Shown piece after piece: positions 1 through 12,320 of a stretch of 64,000 nt of DNA. Below the pieces are notes generated by a model, which searched no databases, was not told the DNA's origin, and saw only the letters and a list, made by a program, of their open reading frames with translations. The first letter of the stretch is position 1; every line of letters begins with the position of its first letter. Position numbers and translations under genes: made by a program. The DNA comes from Flavobacterium hungaricum (GTDB lineage: Bacteria; Bacteroidota; Bacteroidia; Flavobacteriales; Flavobacteriaceae), in the NCBI RefSeq assembly GCF_015182285.1, contig NZ_PRDM01000003.1, positions 372,001-436,000 on the forward strand. The letters run 5' to 3'.

Positions 1-124
1 CGACGGAGGAGAAATCTCCGCGACAATATTCGATAAAGAGAGGAAATACTTTGCAGAGCTACTTACGGAGATTTGCTTCGCCTGTTCGCTATCGCTCGGG
101 TCTCCTTCGTCGAAATGATAAGAT
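1..124. repeat. REP-like palindromic element, family A, copy 1 (left edge cut by window)
   Basis: Long imperfect inverted repeat whose arms read GGAGAAATCTCCGCG on the left and TCTCCTTCGTCGAAATGA on the right. The same arms occur in six other gaps of this window. This copy differs in that a GC-richer 28-bp block (75-102, containing TTCGCTATCGCTCGG) splits the right arm between CGGAGATTT and TCTCCTTCG. The element ends about 40 bp before the first gene. Function is unknown; an RNA hairpin or a REP/MITE-type mobile sequence are both possible. Confidence 0.75.
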
Positions 125-161
125 TGAAGAAAATTTAGAATCAATAAAAAATAAAAAACCA

Positions 162-1820
162 ATGTTTTCAAAAAATAACAAATACAATTTCAAATTAAAA
201 ACTGCTTTTCTAGCGCTGTTTCTTTTATGCTTACAAACAAATGCCCAAACAGCATGGAAACCAGCTTCATTCGAAATTGTAAAATCCAATTACAAAACGT
301 TTAAAACAGCTCAATATGCGCATGTATTCTCAGAAAGTAAACACAATATTGTTCGTTTAGCTCCGGAATTACAGGGTTTAACAGGAATTGAACTTCCCTT
401 AAGTACTACGGGAAAGAATGCTCCATTACAATTAAAATTCAAAGAACCAGTTCAGGTCTTGGTTGGTATTTACGAGCGTATAGATACAGCTGAATTTACG
501 CCTAGAAACGCTGTCAAATTAGTACTTGAAAATGGTCTAACTATAACAGGTTTATCGCCTATAAATGTTTATGCGGTTTCTTATCCTAAAGGAACGCATA
601 CAATCACTCCAATATACCAGCCATTCGTCATTTTAGGAGTAATAAAACAGAATCAAAATTTAGTTTCTCGAAATGCAGAAATGCCAGACGGAAAACTTTG
701 GAACCCAACTTTTATTGTCGAAGGATTTTCAGATGAAAAACCGCTATTCGAAATTATCGGCGGAGAAAACAAACCCGTCATTGATGAAGGAATGTCTGGG
801 ACAGAAGGAATTCAGGGAGGTTTTGAGGGCGGACGTGTGGTGAAAGTAGGCGATACCTATCATATGTTTCCAACCGAAAGAGCGGGAGAAATTGGTGTAG
901 ATTATTACTACGATCGTGTAAAAACCAGAATCGGACATTGGACAAGTAAAGATGCAATCACATGGAAAAGAGAATCTACAATCTATCAAGCGAGCGGAAC
1001 TTACGCCGTAACCGAAGATGATAACCCGATGAACGATCGCCGTGCAGCCATTTGGTCGTATATGCCTGTTTTTAACGAAAAAGCTAATAAATGGTACGGC
1101 TATTATTTGGCTTATACGGTAAGTAAAGAAATAGAACCAAATCATTCATTTGGAAGAATTTGGAGATGCGAATCAACTGTTGAAGGTATCAACGGAATTG
1201 GCGGCCCTTATAAAGATATGGGAATTATCATGGAACCGGGATTGGATTCTCAGCCGTGGGAAGGCCGTCAGGGAGTTGCTTCGTTTTTTCCGTATAAAGT
1301 CGGCGATAAATATTTCGGGTTTTACAGCGGTGCGTATCCGTTTAACTCGTGGGCCGATTATCCAAAGAAATCCGGCAAAGGCTGGTTTGTGGCTTTAGCC
1401 GAATCTAAAAGTTTAGAAGGACCCTGGAAAAGAATGAACAAAGGTTTGGAACCTATTAAAACGATGCATCCGCAATTTGTTGAAAATCCAATCGTAAGTC
1501 AATTACCAAACGGTTTGTACATCGCTATTTTTGACGGAGGCCCAGACGGTTGGGGACATCATTTACCAAATATGATTGCCTATTCATTATCAGCAGACGG
1601 CGTTAAATGGTCAGAAGCGCATTATCTTCCAATAGAAACCAAAGTTGATAAATGGTGGGATATTATGAGAACGCCTTTATGCTTAATCCCAGAAGGAAAT
1701 GATGTTTATACAATAGTGTACAATGCAATCGATTTAAAGAGAAGATTTCATCCAACAGGAATGGTAAAAGTAAAACTGAACAAAGACGTGATGGAGTCGC
1801 GTTTGAAAGAGTTGAAATAA
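162..1820 (+). CDS. Exported beta-propeller glycosidase-like protein with an N-terminal accessory module
   Basis: A 552-residue secreted protein. I chose the ATG at 162 because it opens a standard signal peptide (basic start, LKTAFLALFLLCLQ core, cleavage near TNAQ); the longer frame upstream only reads through the repeat. After an N-terminal module of about 120 residues (roughly 45-163) comes a region rich in W/Y-G repeats such as GRVVKVGDTYHMFP and KYFGFYSGAYPF, typical of five-bladed propellers of the GH43/GH32/GH130 type. The exact CAZy family is not recognised. The N-terminal module resembles the C-terminus of the 909-residue glycosidase at 57610-60339 (APELQ..L.G, LVG.Y, ILG.I words), so it may be a shared carbohydrate-binding domain. 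It is the first gene of an exported pectinolytic series and probably acts in the periplasm or at the surface. Glycosidase function is inferred from fold-like repeats and context. Confidence 0.7.
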   Translation: MFSKNNKYNFKLKTAFLALFLLCLQTNAQTAWKPASFEIVKSNYKTFKTAQYAHVFSESKHNIVRLAPELQGLTGIELPLSTTGKNAPLQLKFKEPVQVLVGIYERIDTAEFTPRNAVKLVLENGLTITGLSPINVYAVSYPKGTHTITPIYQPFVILGVIKQNQNLVSRNAEMPDGKLWNPTFIVEGFSDEKPLFEIIGGENKPVIDEGMSGTEGIQGGFEGGRVVKVGDTYHMFPTERAGEIGVDYYYDRVKTRIGHWTSKDAITWKRESTIYQASGTYAVTEDDNPMNDRRAAIWSYMPVFNEKANKWYGYYLAYTVSKEIEPNHSFGRIWRCESTVEGINGIGGPYKDMGIIMEPGLDSQPWEGRQGVASFFPYKVGDKYFGFYSGAYPFNSWADYPKKSGKGWFVALAESKSLEGPWKRMNKGLEPIKTMHPQFVENPIVSQLPNGLYIAIFDGGPDGWGHHLPNMIAYSLSADGVKWSEAHYLPIETKVDKWWDIMRTPLCLIPEGNDVYTIVYNAIDLKRRFHPTGMVKVKLNKDVMESRLKELK

Positions 1821-1824
1821 TAGC

Positions 1825-1957
1825 CCACAGATTGTACAGATTAAACGGATTGACGCAGATTATTTAATTTAAAATCTGCCAAAATTCTTTTTAAATCTGC
1901 GTGAAACAAAAAATAAAACCAGTGTAAATCAGTTTAATCCGCGTCATCCGCGTGCCA
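1825..1957. repeat. ATCTGC/CGCAGATTT-type intergenic repeat (family B)
   Basis: Degenerate inverted-repeat block made of short words CACAGATT, GCAGATT, ATCTGCC, ATCTGCG and ATCCGCG, able to fold back on itself. The last conserved word, GTGCCA, ends 16 nt before the start codon at 1974. Related blocks occupy about a dozen other gaps in the window. Confidence 0.7.
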
Positions 1958-1973
1958 TAAACACACATAAAAA

Positions 1974-3095
1974 ATGAAACTTAAATACCTAATTCTAACT
2001 ATTTCAGCACTTGCCATAACCAGCTGTGCAACCAAATACAAGAAAAGAGAAATCAACGACACCGTAATGCAGGAGATTTACGAAGAAATCAAAACGCCTT
2101 ATAAATACGGTTTGGTGATGGTTCCAACAGACAACTCCTATAAAATGGATTGCCCGAGCGTATTCAGAAAAGACGGAAAATGGTATATGACGTATTTAAT
2201 TTACGATGGAAGAGGATATGAAACCTGGCTAGCAGAAAGCGATAATTTGTTAGACTGGAAACATTTAGGAAAAGTAATGTCGTTCTCAGAAAATGAAAAA
2301 CATTGGGATGTCAACCAAAAAGCAGGATATATTTCGTTGCAAGATCCAACTTGGGGCGGTAGCTACGAATGGGAAAAATACGATGACAAATATTGGATGA
2401 GCTATTTTGGCGGAGACAGCAAAGGTTACGAAGCAGGTGTTCTATCAATTGGAATGGCGTATACGAAAGAAGCACCGACAAAACCGCACGAATTTCAAAG
2501 ATTAGAAAATCCCGTTTTAACGCCAAAAGACAAAGACGCAAAATGGTGGGATAATAGTACGATGTACAAAAACAGTGTGATTCGTGATAAAGATAAACTG
2601 ACAGGACATAATTTTATCATGTATTATAATGCCCGCGGTGATAGTATAAATCCGGCTAAAGGTGCAGAACGTATTGCTATGGCAGTATCAAACGATATGA
2701 AAGAATGGAAACGTTATGGCGATAAACCATTAATCAATCATCATAAAGGAATCTCTGGAGATGCCTATATTCAGCGTATAAATGATACTTGGGTGATGTT
2801 CTATTTTGGAGCTTTTTGGACAGGGTGGAATCAAGGTGCATTTAACCGTTTTGCAGTTTCAAATGATTTAGTAAACTGGACCGATTGGAAAGGCGACGAT
2901 TTGGTTAAATCCTCTGAACCTTACGATGATATGTTTGCGCATAAATCGTTCGTAGTAAAACATGATGGTGTTGTGTATCATTTCTATTGCGCAGTAAACA
3001 AAGCAGAACAAAGAGGAATCGCAATCGCAACTTCTAAAGATTTAGGAAAAAGCAAATTGAATTTTGTGGCTCCGCCAGTGAAGGTTAAAAAGTAG
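1974..3095 (+). CDS. Beta-propeller glycosidase-like lipoprotein
   Basis: 373 residues with a lipoprotein signal: ALAITSC places the lipidated cysteine at residue 18. The mature part has repeated propeller blades, for example DCPSVFRKDGKWYMTY (Asp59), ETWLAESDNLLDWKHLG and AMAVSNDMKEWKRYG. These are typical of five-bladed propellers in the GH43/GH32/GH130 superfamily. Asp59 sits where such enzymes carry the first catalytic acid, but I cannot assign a family. The protein follows the first propeller gene after a family B repeat and precedes a GH2 beta-galactosidase. A membrane-anchored exo-glycosidase acting on pectic side-chain fragments is the best inference; the substrate is unknown. Confidence 0.7.
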   Translation: MKLKYLILTISALAITSCATKYKKREINDTVMQEIYEEIKTPYKYGLVMVPTDNSYKMDCPSVFRKDGKWYMTYLIYDGRGYETWLAESDNLLDWKHLGKVMSFSENEKHWDVNQKAGYISLQDPTWGGSYEWEKYDDKYWMSYFGGDSKGYEAGVLSIGMAYTKEAPTKPHEFQRLENPVLTPKDKDAKWWDNSTMYKNSVIRDKDKLTGHNFIMYYNARGDSINPAKGAERIAMAVSNDMKEWKRYGDKPLINHHKGISGDAYIQRINDTWVMFYFGAFWTGWNQGAFNRFAVSNDLVNWTDWKGDDLVKSSEPYDDMFAHKSFVVKHDGVVYHFYCAVNKAEQRGIAIATSKDLGKSKLNFVAPPVKVKK

Positions 3096-6588
<3,493 letters not shown>

Positions 6589-6622
6589 TTGATAATTAAA
6601 AATTAAGAATTAAAAAGTACAG

Positions 6623-6737
6623 TTTGTCATTTCGACGAAGGAGAAACCTTCGTAAGAAACTCCGCAAAGAAAAGCCAATCTTTGTCGAGCTCCTAACGGA
6701 GATTTCTCTCCCGAAGCCTCGGGATCGAAATGACAAA
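6623..6737. repeat. REP-like palindromic element, family A, copy 2
   Basis: About 115 bp, starting TTTGTCATTTCGACGAAGGAG and ending with GGGATCGAAATGACAAA. The two arms form a long imperfect hairpin. The middle carries CCAATCTTTGTCGAGC. A family B block follows within about 17 bp, a pairing seen again at 12141 and 36746. Confidence 0.85.
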
Positions 6738-6753
6738 AAGATGAAAAATCAAA

Positions 6754-6822
6754 AAATCTGCTAAATCAGCCAAATCTGCGAGAGTAAATTTTTCCCGCAG
6801 ATTTAGCAGATTTGGCAGATTG
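6754..6822. repeat. ATCTGC/CGCAGATTT-type repeat (family B)
   Basis: Left arm AAATCTGCTAAATCAGCC..AAATCTGCG and right arm CGCAGATTTAGCAGATTTGGC form an inverted repeat around a short AT spacer. It ends 16 nt before the ATG at 6839. Confidence 0.8.
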
Positions 6823-6838
6823 TAATAAAACAATAAAA

Positions 6839-9800
6839 ATGTTTCAAAAAAAACACCTCTTTTTTATCCTTCTCCTTGCGAGCTTCGTCTCCGCACAGGA
6901 AATCCATAAAAAAGAAAACAGCTTTTTTCAGCCTACAATCGAATCCTCAAAACCTTGGGTATATTGGTATTGGATGCAAAGCGCGTATTCTAAAAAAGGA
7001 ATTACAGCTGATCTGGAAGCGATGAAAAAAGGCGGGATCGAAGGTGCATATTTAATGACCATCAAAGGGCCTGCAAATCCGCCATTGATGGAGCCGCCGG
7101 TTTTGCAGTTGAGCAAAGAATTCTGGGAGTTAATTCGTTTTGCCTTAACCGAAGCAGACCGAATAGGAGTAAAAATCGCCTTTCATCCCGCCGATGGTTT
7201 TGCCGTTGCCGGAGGGCCTTGGATTACGCCGGAAATGTCAATGCAAAAAGTGGTGTGGAAAGATACAATCGTAAGCGGAAACAGTTTTAAAAACGTAAAA
7301 TTAGCGGTTCCAAATCATTACAAAGACTATTATAAAGATATTGCAACGTTTGCCATTCCGGTAAAAGAAAGCTTTATTACTTCGAATAAAAAACGTCCAA
7401 AAATAACATCTACAAATCCGGAATCAGATGCTTCGATTTTAAGTTCATCAGAAAAAGACGGACAATTCAGAATGCCCAAAAAAGGCTGGATTCAATACGA
7501 ATTTGACAAGCCGTTTTTGTGTAAATCAATCCAGATTGAAACCAAAGGAAATAATTATCAGGCGCATCGTTTAATAGTAGAATACAGCGATGACGGAGTG
7601 AATTTTAAAAGTTTAGGAAGATTAACAACACCGCGCCACGGCTGGCAGGATGTTGATGCGTTTTATACCCACAGCATTGTACCCACAAAAGCTAAATATT
7701 TTAGATTCGTTTACGATCCGGAAGGTACAGAACCAGGCGCAGAAGATTTAGATCCTGCCAAATGGAATCAAGGTTTAAAAGTGGCAAAAATCTATTTGTC
7801 AAACGAACCTTTAATCGATAATTATCAGGGAAAATCAGCTGCGATTTGGAGATTGAGTCCGCAGGTTACAGAGAAAGAAATTACCACTTCAGACTGTATT
7901 GATCCATCAAAAATGATCAATATTTCACAGTTTGTGAACGCAGACGGGGTTTTGAATTGGAAAGCTGCCGCGAAAGCGAATTGGAGAATAATCCGTTTTG
8001 GACACACTTCTACAGGTCACGAAAATGCTACAGCAGGCGGAGGAAGAGGTCTGGAAGTGGACAAATTTAATTCGGAAGCGATTCGTTTTCAGCTGGATCA
8101 TTGGTTTGGAGAAATGCTTCGCGTTGCCGGACCTGAATTGGCTTCAAAAGTGGTTAAAATTCTGCACATGGACAGCTGGGAATGCGGCAGTCAAAACTGG
8201 TCGCCTGTTTTTAGAGTCGAATTTAAAACCAGAAGAGGTTACGATATTGTTGATTATCTTCCGGTTATGGCTGGGATTCCAGTAAAAGATATTCAGACTT
8301 CAGAAAAGGTTTTATACGATGTTCGAAAAACGATTTCAGAATTAGTTGCAGAGAATTTCTTCGGGACTTTAAGAAAAATTGCGGATGATTCGAATGTCAA
8401 ATTCAGTTCAGAAAATGTCGCGCCAACAATGATGAGCGACGGACTTCTGCATTTTAAATATATCGATTATCCAAGCGGTGAATTTTGGCTGAAAAGCCCA
8501 ACGCACGACAAACCAAATGATATGTTAGACGCTATTTCTGGCGGACATATTTATGGAAAAGATATTATTCAGGCCGAGGCTTTTACGGCTTTAAAAATGG
8601 ATTGGGACGAGCATCCCGGAAATTTAAAAGTGATTGCCGACAGAAATTATGCGCTAGGAATTAACCGTTTTTTCTATCACGTTTTTGTTCATAATCCGTG
8701 GATTGACAGGAAACCGGGAATGACTTTAGACGGAATTGGAAGTTATTTTCAAAGAGACCAGACTTGGTGGGAACCCGGAAAAGCGTGGTTTGAGTATTGC
8801 CAAAGAGTACAATTCCAATTGCAAAAAGGAAAACCTGTAGTGGATCTGGCTGTTTTTATCGGCGAAGAGCTGCCTTCTCGTTCTGTTTTGCCTGATCGTT
8901 TAGTGCCATTTATTCCGAATGTTTTTGGAAAAGAACGTGTTGCAAGCGAAGAAATCAGGTTAAAAAATGAAGGACAGCCAAGCGCTAAAATGCCGAAAGA
9001 AGTATCGTATTCTAAAAATTTAACCGATTTATCGCAATGGATAAATGCGTTGAATGGGTATCAATACGATTCATTCAATTCGGATGTTTTGATAAATCGT
9101 GCCAAAATGGAGAACGGAAAAATCTCTTTTGGAGGTGGAATCGAATACGGTGCTTTATTGTTTCCGGGAAGTCATAAAATGGCACCAAACAAAATGATTT
9201 CTTTGGCTTCCGCCGAAAAAATAGTGCAATTAGTAAAAGACGGCGCCACCATTTTTATAGATGAAAAACCGAATTTGCAACCTGGTTTACAATCGAATGA
9301 AGATTATAAAAAATGGCAGCAGGTAGTAGATGAAATTTGGAATTCAAACGCATCATCTTGGAAAATCGGAAAAGGAACGGTTATTAAACTGCCTTATTTA
9401 GAAAATGATTTTGCTTCCATTGGAATCACGCAGGACGTTTATTTCCCGAATTTAAACAGAGTCGATTCTGAAACAATTGCATGGACGCACCGCAAATCGG
9501 ATACGGAAGATGTGTACTTTATTTCCAATCAAAAAGGAGAAAAAAGGTCTTTTGAAGCTTCGTTTAGAGTTGAGGGAAAAGTTCCGGTTTGGTACAATCC
9601 TGTAACCGATAAGACTTCAACAACGGCCAATTGGAAAATCGAAAACGGCAGAACAATTGTCTCAATTAACTTAAATGAAAATGAATCTGGTTTTGTGATT
9701 TTTAAAGAAGTAACAAAGGAAGTTGCAGCAAAATCCGATCAAAAGAATTCAGAATTTGAAACGGTTCAGACTTTAGATGAATACTGGAATCTGCAATTTG

Positions 9801-10240
9801 ATCCAGCATTTAAAGGCCCGAAAGAAACGATCAAAATCGATAAGCTTTTTGACTGGAGTACTTCTGAAAATGAACAAATTAAATATTATTCAGGAACTGT
9901 CAGTTATAAAAAAGATTTTATCTGGAAAGGAAAAACGTCAGATAAAATCTGGATAGAGTTAGGTGAAATTTCTAATATCGCCGAGATTACAATCAACGGA
10001 AAAGATTGCGGTACCATTTGGACATTTCCTTTAAGAACAGATATTTCATCGGCATTAAAAAAAGGAAAAAACACAATAGAAATAAAGGTTACAAACACTT
10101 GGGCAAACCGATTAACGGGCGATCAAAAATTGCCAAAAGAAGAGCGATTAACGTGGACAAATGCAGCATATCGTTTAGAAGGAGAGCCATTGCTTAAAGC
10201 AGGGTTGTTCGGGCCGGTTAAGTTTGTAAAAGAAAAATAA
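6839..10240 (+). CDS. GH106-type alpha-L-rhamnosidase, exported
   Basis: 1133 residues from the ATG at 6839, which directly opens the signal peptide MFQKKHLFFILLLASFVSAQ; an in-frame start at 6812 would put it inside the repeat. The N-terminal motif KPWVYWYWMQSAYSKKGI and the stretch on guiding the barrel (KKGGIEGAYLM, HPADGFAVAGGPW) are characteristic of GH106. Further family-like motifs are LHMDSWECGSQNWSP and NRFFYHVFVHNPW. A beta-sandwich insertion (about residues 215-320, KSIQIETKGNN) and a C-terminal jelly-roll (WIELGEISNIAEITINGKDCG) are visible. GH106 enzymes release alpha-L-rhamnose from rhamnogalacturonan I backbone ends or rhamnogalacturonan II. Location is probably periplasmic. 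Family is confident; the exact linkage is not readable. Confidence 0.88.
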   Translation: MFQKKHLFFILLLASFVSAQEIHKKENSFFQPTIESSKPWVYWYWMQSAYSKKGITADLEAMKKGGIEGAYLMTIKGPANPPLMEPPVLQLSKEFWELIRFALTEADRIGVKIAFHPADGFAVAGGPWITPEMSMQKVVWKDTIVSGNSFKNVKLAVPNHYKDYYKDIATFAIPVKESFITSNKKRPKITSTNPESDASILSSSEKDGQFRMPKKGWIQYEFDKPFLCKSIQIETKGNNYQAHRLIVEYSDDGVNFKSLGRLTTPRHGWQDVDAFYTHSIVPTKAKYFRFVYDPEGTEPGAEDLDPAKWNQGLKVAKIYLSNEPLIDNYQGKSAAIWRLSPQVTEKEITTSDCIDPSKMINISQFVNADGVLNWKAAAKANWRIIRFGHTSTGHENATAGGGRGLEVDKFNSEAIRFQLDHWFGEMLRVAGPELASKVVKILHMDSWECGSQNWSPVFRVEFKTRRGYDIVDYLPVMAGIPVKDIQTSEKVLYDVRKTISELVAENFFGTLRKIADDSNVKFSSENVAPTMMSDGLLHFKYIDYPSGEFWLKSPTHDKPNDMLDAISGGHIYGKDIIQAEAFTALKMDWDEHPGNLKVIADRNYALGINRFFYHVFVHNPWIDRKPGMTLDGIGSYFQRDQTWWEPGKAWFEYCQRVQFQLQKGKPVVDLAVFIGEELPSRSVLPDRLVPFIPNVFGKERVASEEIRLKNEGQPSAKMPKEVSYSKNLTDLSQWINALNGYQYDSFNSDVLINRAKMENGKISFGGGIEYGALLFPGSHKMAPNKMISLASAEKIVQLVKDGATIFIDEKPNLQPGLQSNEDYKKWQQVVDEIWNSNASSWKIGKGTVIKLPYLENDFASIGITQDVYFPNLNRVDSETIAWTHRKSDTEDVYFISNQKGEKRSFEASFRVEGKVPVWYNPVTDKTSTTANWKIENGRTIVSINLNENESGFVIFKEVTKEVAAKSDQKNSEFETVQTLDEYWNLQFDPAFKGPKETIKIDKLFDWSTSENEQIKYYSGTVSYKKDFIWKGKTSDKIWIELGEISNIAEITINGKDCGTIWTFPLRTDISSALKKGKNTIEIKVTNTWANRLTGDQKLPKEERLTWTNAAYRLEGEPLLKAGLFGPVKFVKEK

Positions 10241-10243
10241 AAG

Positions 10244-10371
10244 CAATTGCCTCCAGCTTTAGCTGGAGATTTAGTAGAAAATTCGGATTGGGCTTTATTC
10301 AATTAATTAGTTTGGCTAAAGCCCTAGATAGAGAAAATCTGAAAACCTCCAGCTAAAGCTGGAGGCAATTG
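10244..10371. repeat. 128-bp MITE-like palindrome with perfect 25-bp terminal inverted repeats
   Basis: Arms 10244-10268 and 10347-10371 are exact reverse complements over 25 bp (outer end CAATTGCCTCCAG). Each arm contains its own near-palindrome CCAGCTTTAGCTGG. Inside is a second inverted pair, GGGCTTTA and TAAAGCCC. No coding capacity. It lies directly after the rhamnosidase stop codon, so it could also act as a transcript-end hairpin. Confidence 0.85.
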
Positions 10372-10424
10372 AAAAATGGCAAAAAAAGCATTTTTTAATT
10401 GTTTTGAAATCAGATAAAGATGTC

Positions 10425-10637
10425 GCTCCGATGGAGCTTTTGTGTGATGGTATCGTTTTTTCTATAAATGTTTAGTCCCTCTGGGACTTATTTAGGAAGG
10501 TTAAAATATTTGTAGAATATTTAAAGACATGTTTTTATTTTAAAAAGACATGACTTTTTTCGAGACAAAGACAAGCTCTGGAAGAGCGAAATATTTATAG
10601 AAAATAATATATAAGAATAATTTAGCTCCAGAGGAGC
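10425..10637. repeat. Cluster of short three-base-loop hairpins (family C)
   Basis: Four short stem-loops with different stems and tiny loops: GCTCCgatGGAGC (10425), AGTCCCtctGGGACT (10474), GCTCTggaAGAGC (10575) and GCTCCagaGGAGC (10625). They are separated by AT-rich spacers holding TATAAAT or ATTTATAG words. A similar four-hairpin cluster lies at 50889-51037. With the palindrome before it, this fills the 432-bp gap between the GH106 gene and the esterase gene; I see no gene here. Confidence 0.7.
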
Positions 10638-10672
10638 GGCACAAATTTTTAGAATTAAAAGCATAAGGTAAA

Positions 10673-12106
10673 ATGAAAAATTTAAAGAACATTTTTGTTG
10701 TTGTAATTGCATTTCTGGCAACCATTCAAATGAATGCCAAAATCAAACTGCCGGCATTGTTTACAGATAACATGATGCTGCAGCAAAAGTCAAATGCGCC
10801 AATTTGGGGCTGGGCAGAAAAGAACACTAATGTTACAGTAAAAACTTCGTGGGATTCTAAAACCTACAAGATAAAAGCAGACAACTCCGGTAAATGGAAT
10901 ACAGCTTTGCAAACGCCGTCATTTGGTGGTCCGTTTACAATTGAAGTTGTTGAAGGAAGCGAAAAAGTGATCGTTAAAAATGTTTTAATCGGCGAAGTTT
11001 GGTTGTGTTCCGGGCAATCGAATATGGAAATGCCTTTGAAAGGTTTTCAGGGACAGCCGGTTAAAAACGGAAACGAAATCATCGTAAGAGCAGCCAATAA
11101 AAACATTCGGTTAATCACCATTCCGCGTGCGACTGTTTTAGAACCTTTGCAGGATTTTGAAGGAAAATGGGAAGTAGCTTCGCCAAAATCAACTTCTAAT
11201 TTTAGCGCTACGGCTTGGTATTTTGGATCGCTTTTACAGGAAGTTTTAGACGTTCCGGTTGGATTGATTCATGTTTCTTACGGAGGTTCAAGCATGGAAG
11301 CGTGGATGAATCAGGAAATGCTGAAAGATTTCGCCAGCGCTAAAATTCCAACAACAAAAGAAGAATTGGCAAAAGATCCAAATCGTGTGCCTACAACTTT
11401 GTTTAACGGAATGCTTTCGCCTGTAATTGGTTACGGAATAAAAGGCTGTATCTGGTATCAGGGAGAATCGAATTACGAAAGAGCATCTGAATACACTGCT
11501 TTAATGAAAAAAATGGTTTCAAGCTGGAGAGCTTTGTGGAAACAGGGAGATTTCCCTTTTTACTACGCTCAGATAGCGCCGTTTAATTATGCCTCTTTTC
11601 ATCCAAAAGATTATTTGGAGAAATACAATTCGGCTTATTTGAGAGAGGCGCAGTTTAAAGCTTCAAAGGAAATTCCGAATTCGGGAATGGCGGTTTTAAT
11701 GGACGTTGGAGAAGAAAATAACATTCACCCAATGGACAAAGAAAAAGGAGGAAACCGACTGGCGTTTCAGGCTTTGGCAAAAACATACGGAATCGAAGGT
11801 TTCGAATTCGAAAGTCCGAAATACAAATCAATGGAAATAAAAGACGGTTCGGTCACCGTTTCTTTTGATGATGTTGCCAACGGAATTACCTCTTATGATA
11901 AAGAAGTAACAGGTTTTGAAATAGCGGGAGAAGATAAAGTTTTCTATCCGGCAAAAACGGTAGTGAGAAGAAAATCAGTGGTTTTAACTTCGGATAAAGT
12001 AAAGAAGCCAGTTGCTATCCGTTATTTATGGAAGGATTTTGTAAAAGCGGAATTGTTTAGTGCGGGCGGTTTGCCGGTTTCTTCTTTTAGAACAGATGAA
12101 TGGTAA
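10673..12106 (+). CDS. Sialate O-acetylesterase-like (SASA, SGNH-fold) carbohydrate acetylesterase, exported
   Basis: 477 residues with signal peptide MKNLKNIFVVVIAFLATIQMNA. A small Ig-like N-terminal domain (about 25-100: LFTDNMMLQQKSNAPIWGWA) is followed by the SASA esterase domain. WLCSGQSNMEMP carries the nucleophile Ser116, IWYQGESNY is the second conserved block, and NIHPMDKEKGG carries the catalytic His352. Family members remove acetyl groups from sugars; although named after sialic acid, PUL-encoded members commonly act on plant polysaccharides. Here the likely job is deacetylation of pectin. It sits after a GH106 rhamnosidase, separated by a 432-bp repeat-filled gap. The substrate is inferred from context. 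Confidence 0.85.
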   Translation: MKNLKNIFVVVIAFLATIQMNAKIKLPALFTDNMMLQQKSNAPIWGWAEKNTNVTVKTSWDSKTYKIKADNSGKWNTALQTPSFGGPFTIEVVEGSEKVIVKNVLIGEVWLCSGQSNMEMPLKGFQGQPVKNGNEIIVRAANKNIRLITIPRATVLEPLQDFEGKWEVASPKSTSNFSATAWYFGSLLQEVLDVPVGLIHVSYGGSSMEAWMNQEMLKDFASAKIPTTKEELAKDPNRVPTTLFNGMLSPVIGYGIKGCIWYQGESNYERASEYTALMKKMVSSWRALWKQGDFPFYYAQIAPFNYASFHPKDYLEKYNSAYLREAQFKASKEIPNSGMAVLMDVGEENNIHPMDKEKGGNRLAFQALAKTYGIEGFEFESPKYKSMEIKDGSVTVSFDDVANGITSYDKEVTGFEIAGEDKVFYPAKTVVRRKSVVLTSDKVKKPVAIRYLWKDFVKAELFSAGGLPVSSFRTDEW

Positions 12107-12140
12107 TTATGAGTTATGAGTTATGAGTTTTGGCGTCTAG

Positions 12141-12244
12141 TTTGTCATTTCGATCCCGAGGCTTCGGGAGAGAAATCTTCGTTGCAAGATCGACAAAGAT
12201 TGCGGAGCTACTTGTGAAGATTTCTCCTTCGTCGAAATGACAAA
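12141..12244. repeat. REP-like palindromic element, family A, copy 3 (opposite orientation)
   Basis: Begins TTTGTCATTTCGATCCCGAGG and ends CTCCTTCGTCGAAATGACAAA, so the CCCGAAGCCTCGGG-bearing arm that is on the right in copies 2 and 4 is on the left here. The middle reads GATCGACAAAGATTGCGGAGC. A short family B fragment (12252-12285, AAATCTGCTCAATCAGC) follows at once. Confidence 0.85.
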
Positions 12245-12320
12245 AATCACGGTAAATCTGCTCAATCAGCTAAATCTGCGAGAGAGAAAATTTAATAGCC
12301 TTGCAGGAAAGAAAAAAAAA

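Noticed and set aside
744..1145. Minus-strand frames of 60-133 codons opposite most genes
   Set aside because: They are shadows of well-supported + strand genes; the translations lack domains and are rich in Phe, Leu and Ser as expected for antisense of AT-rich coding DNA.
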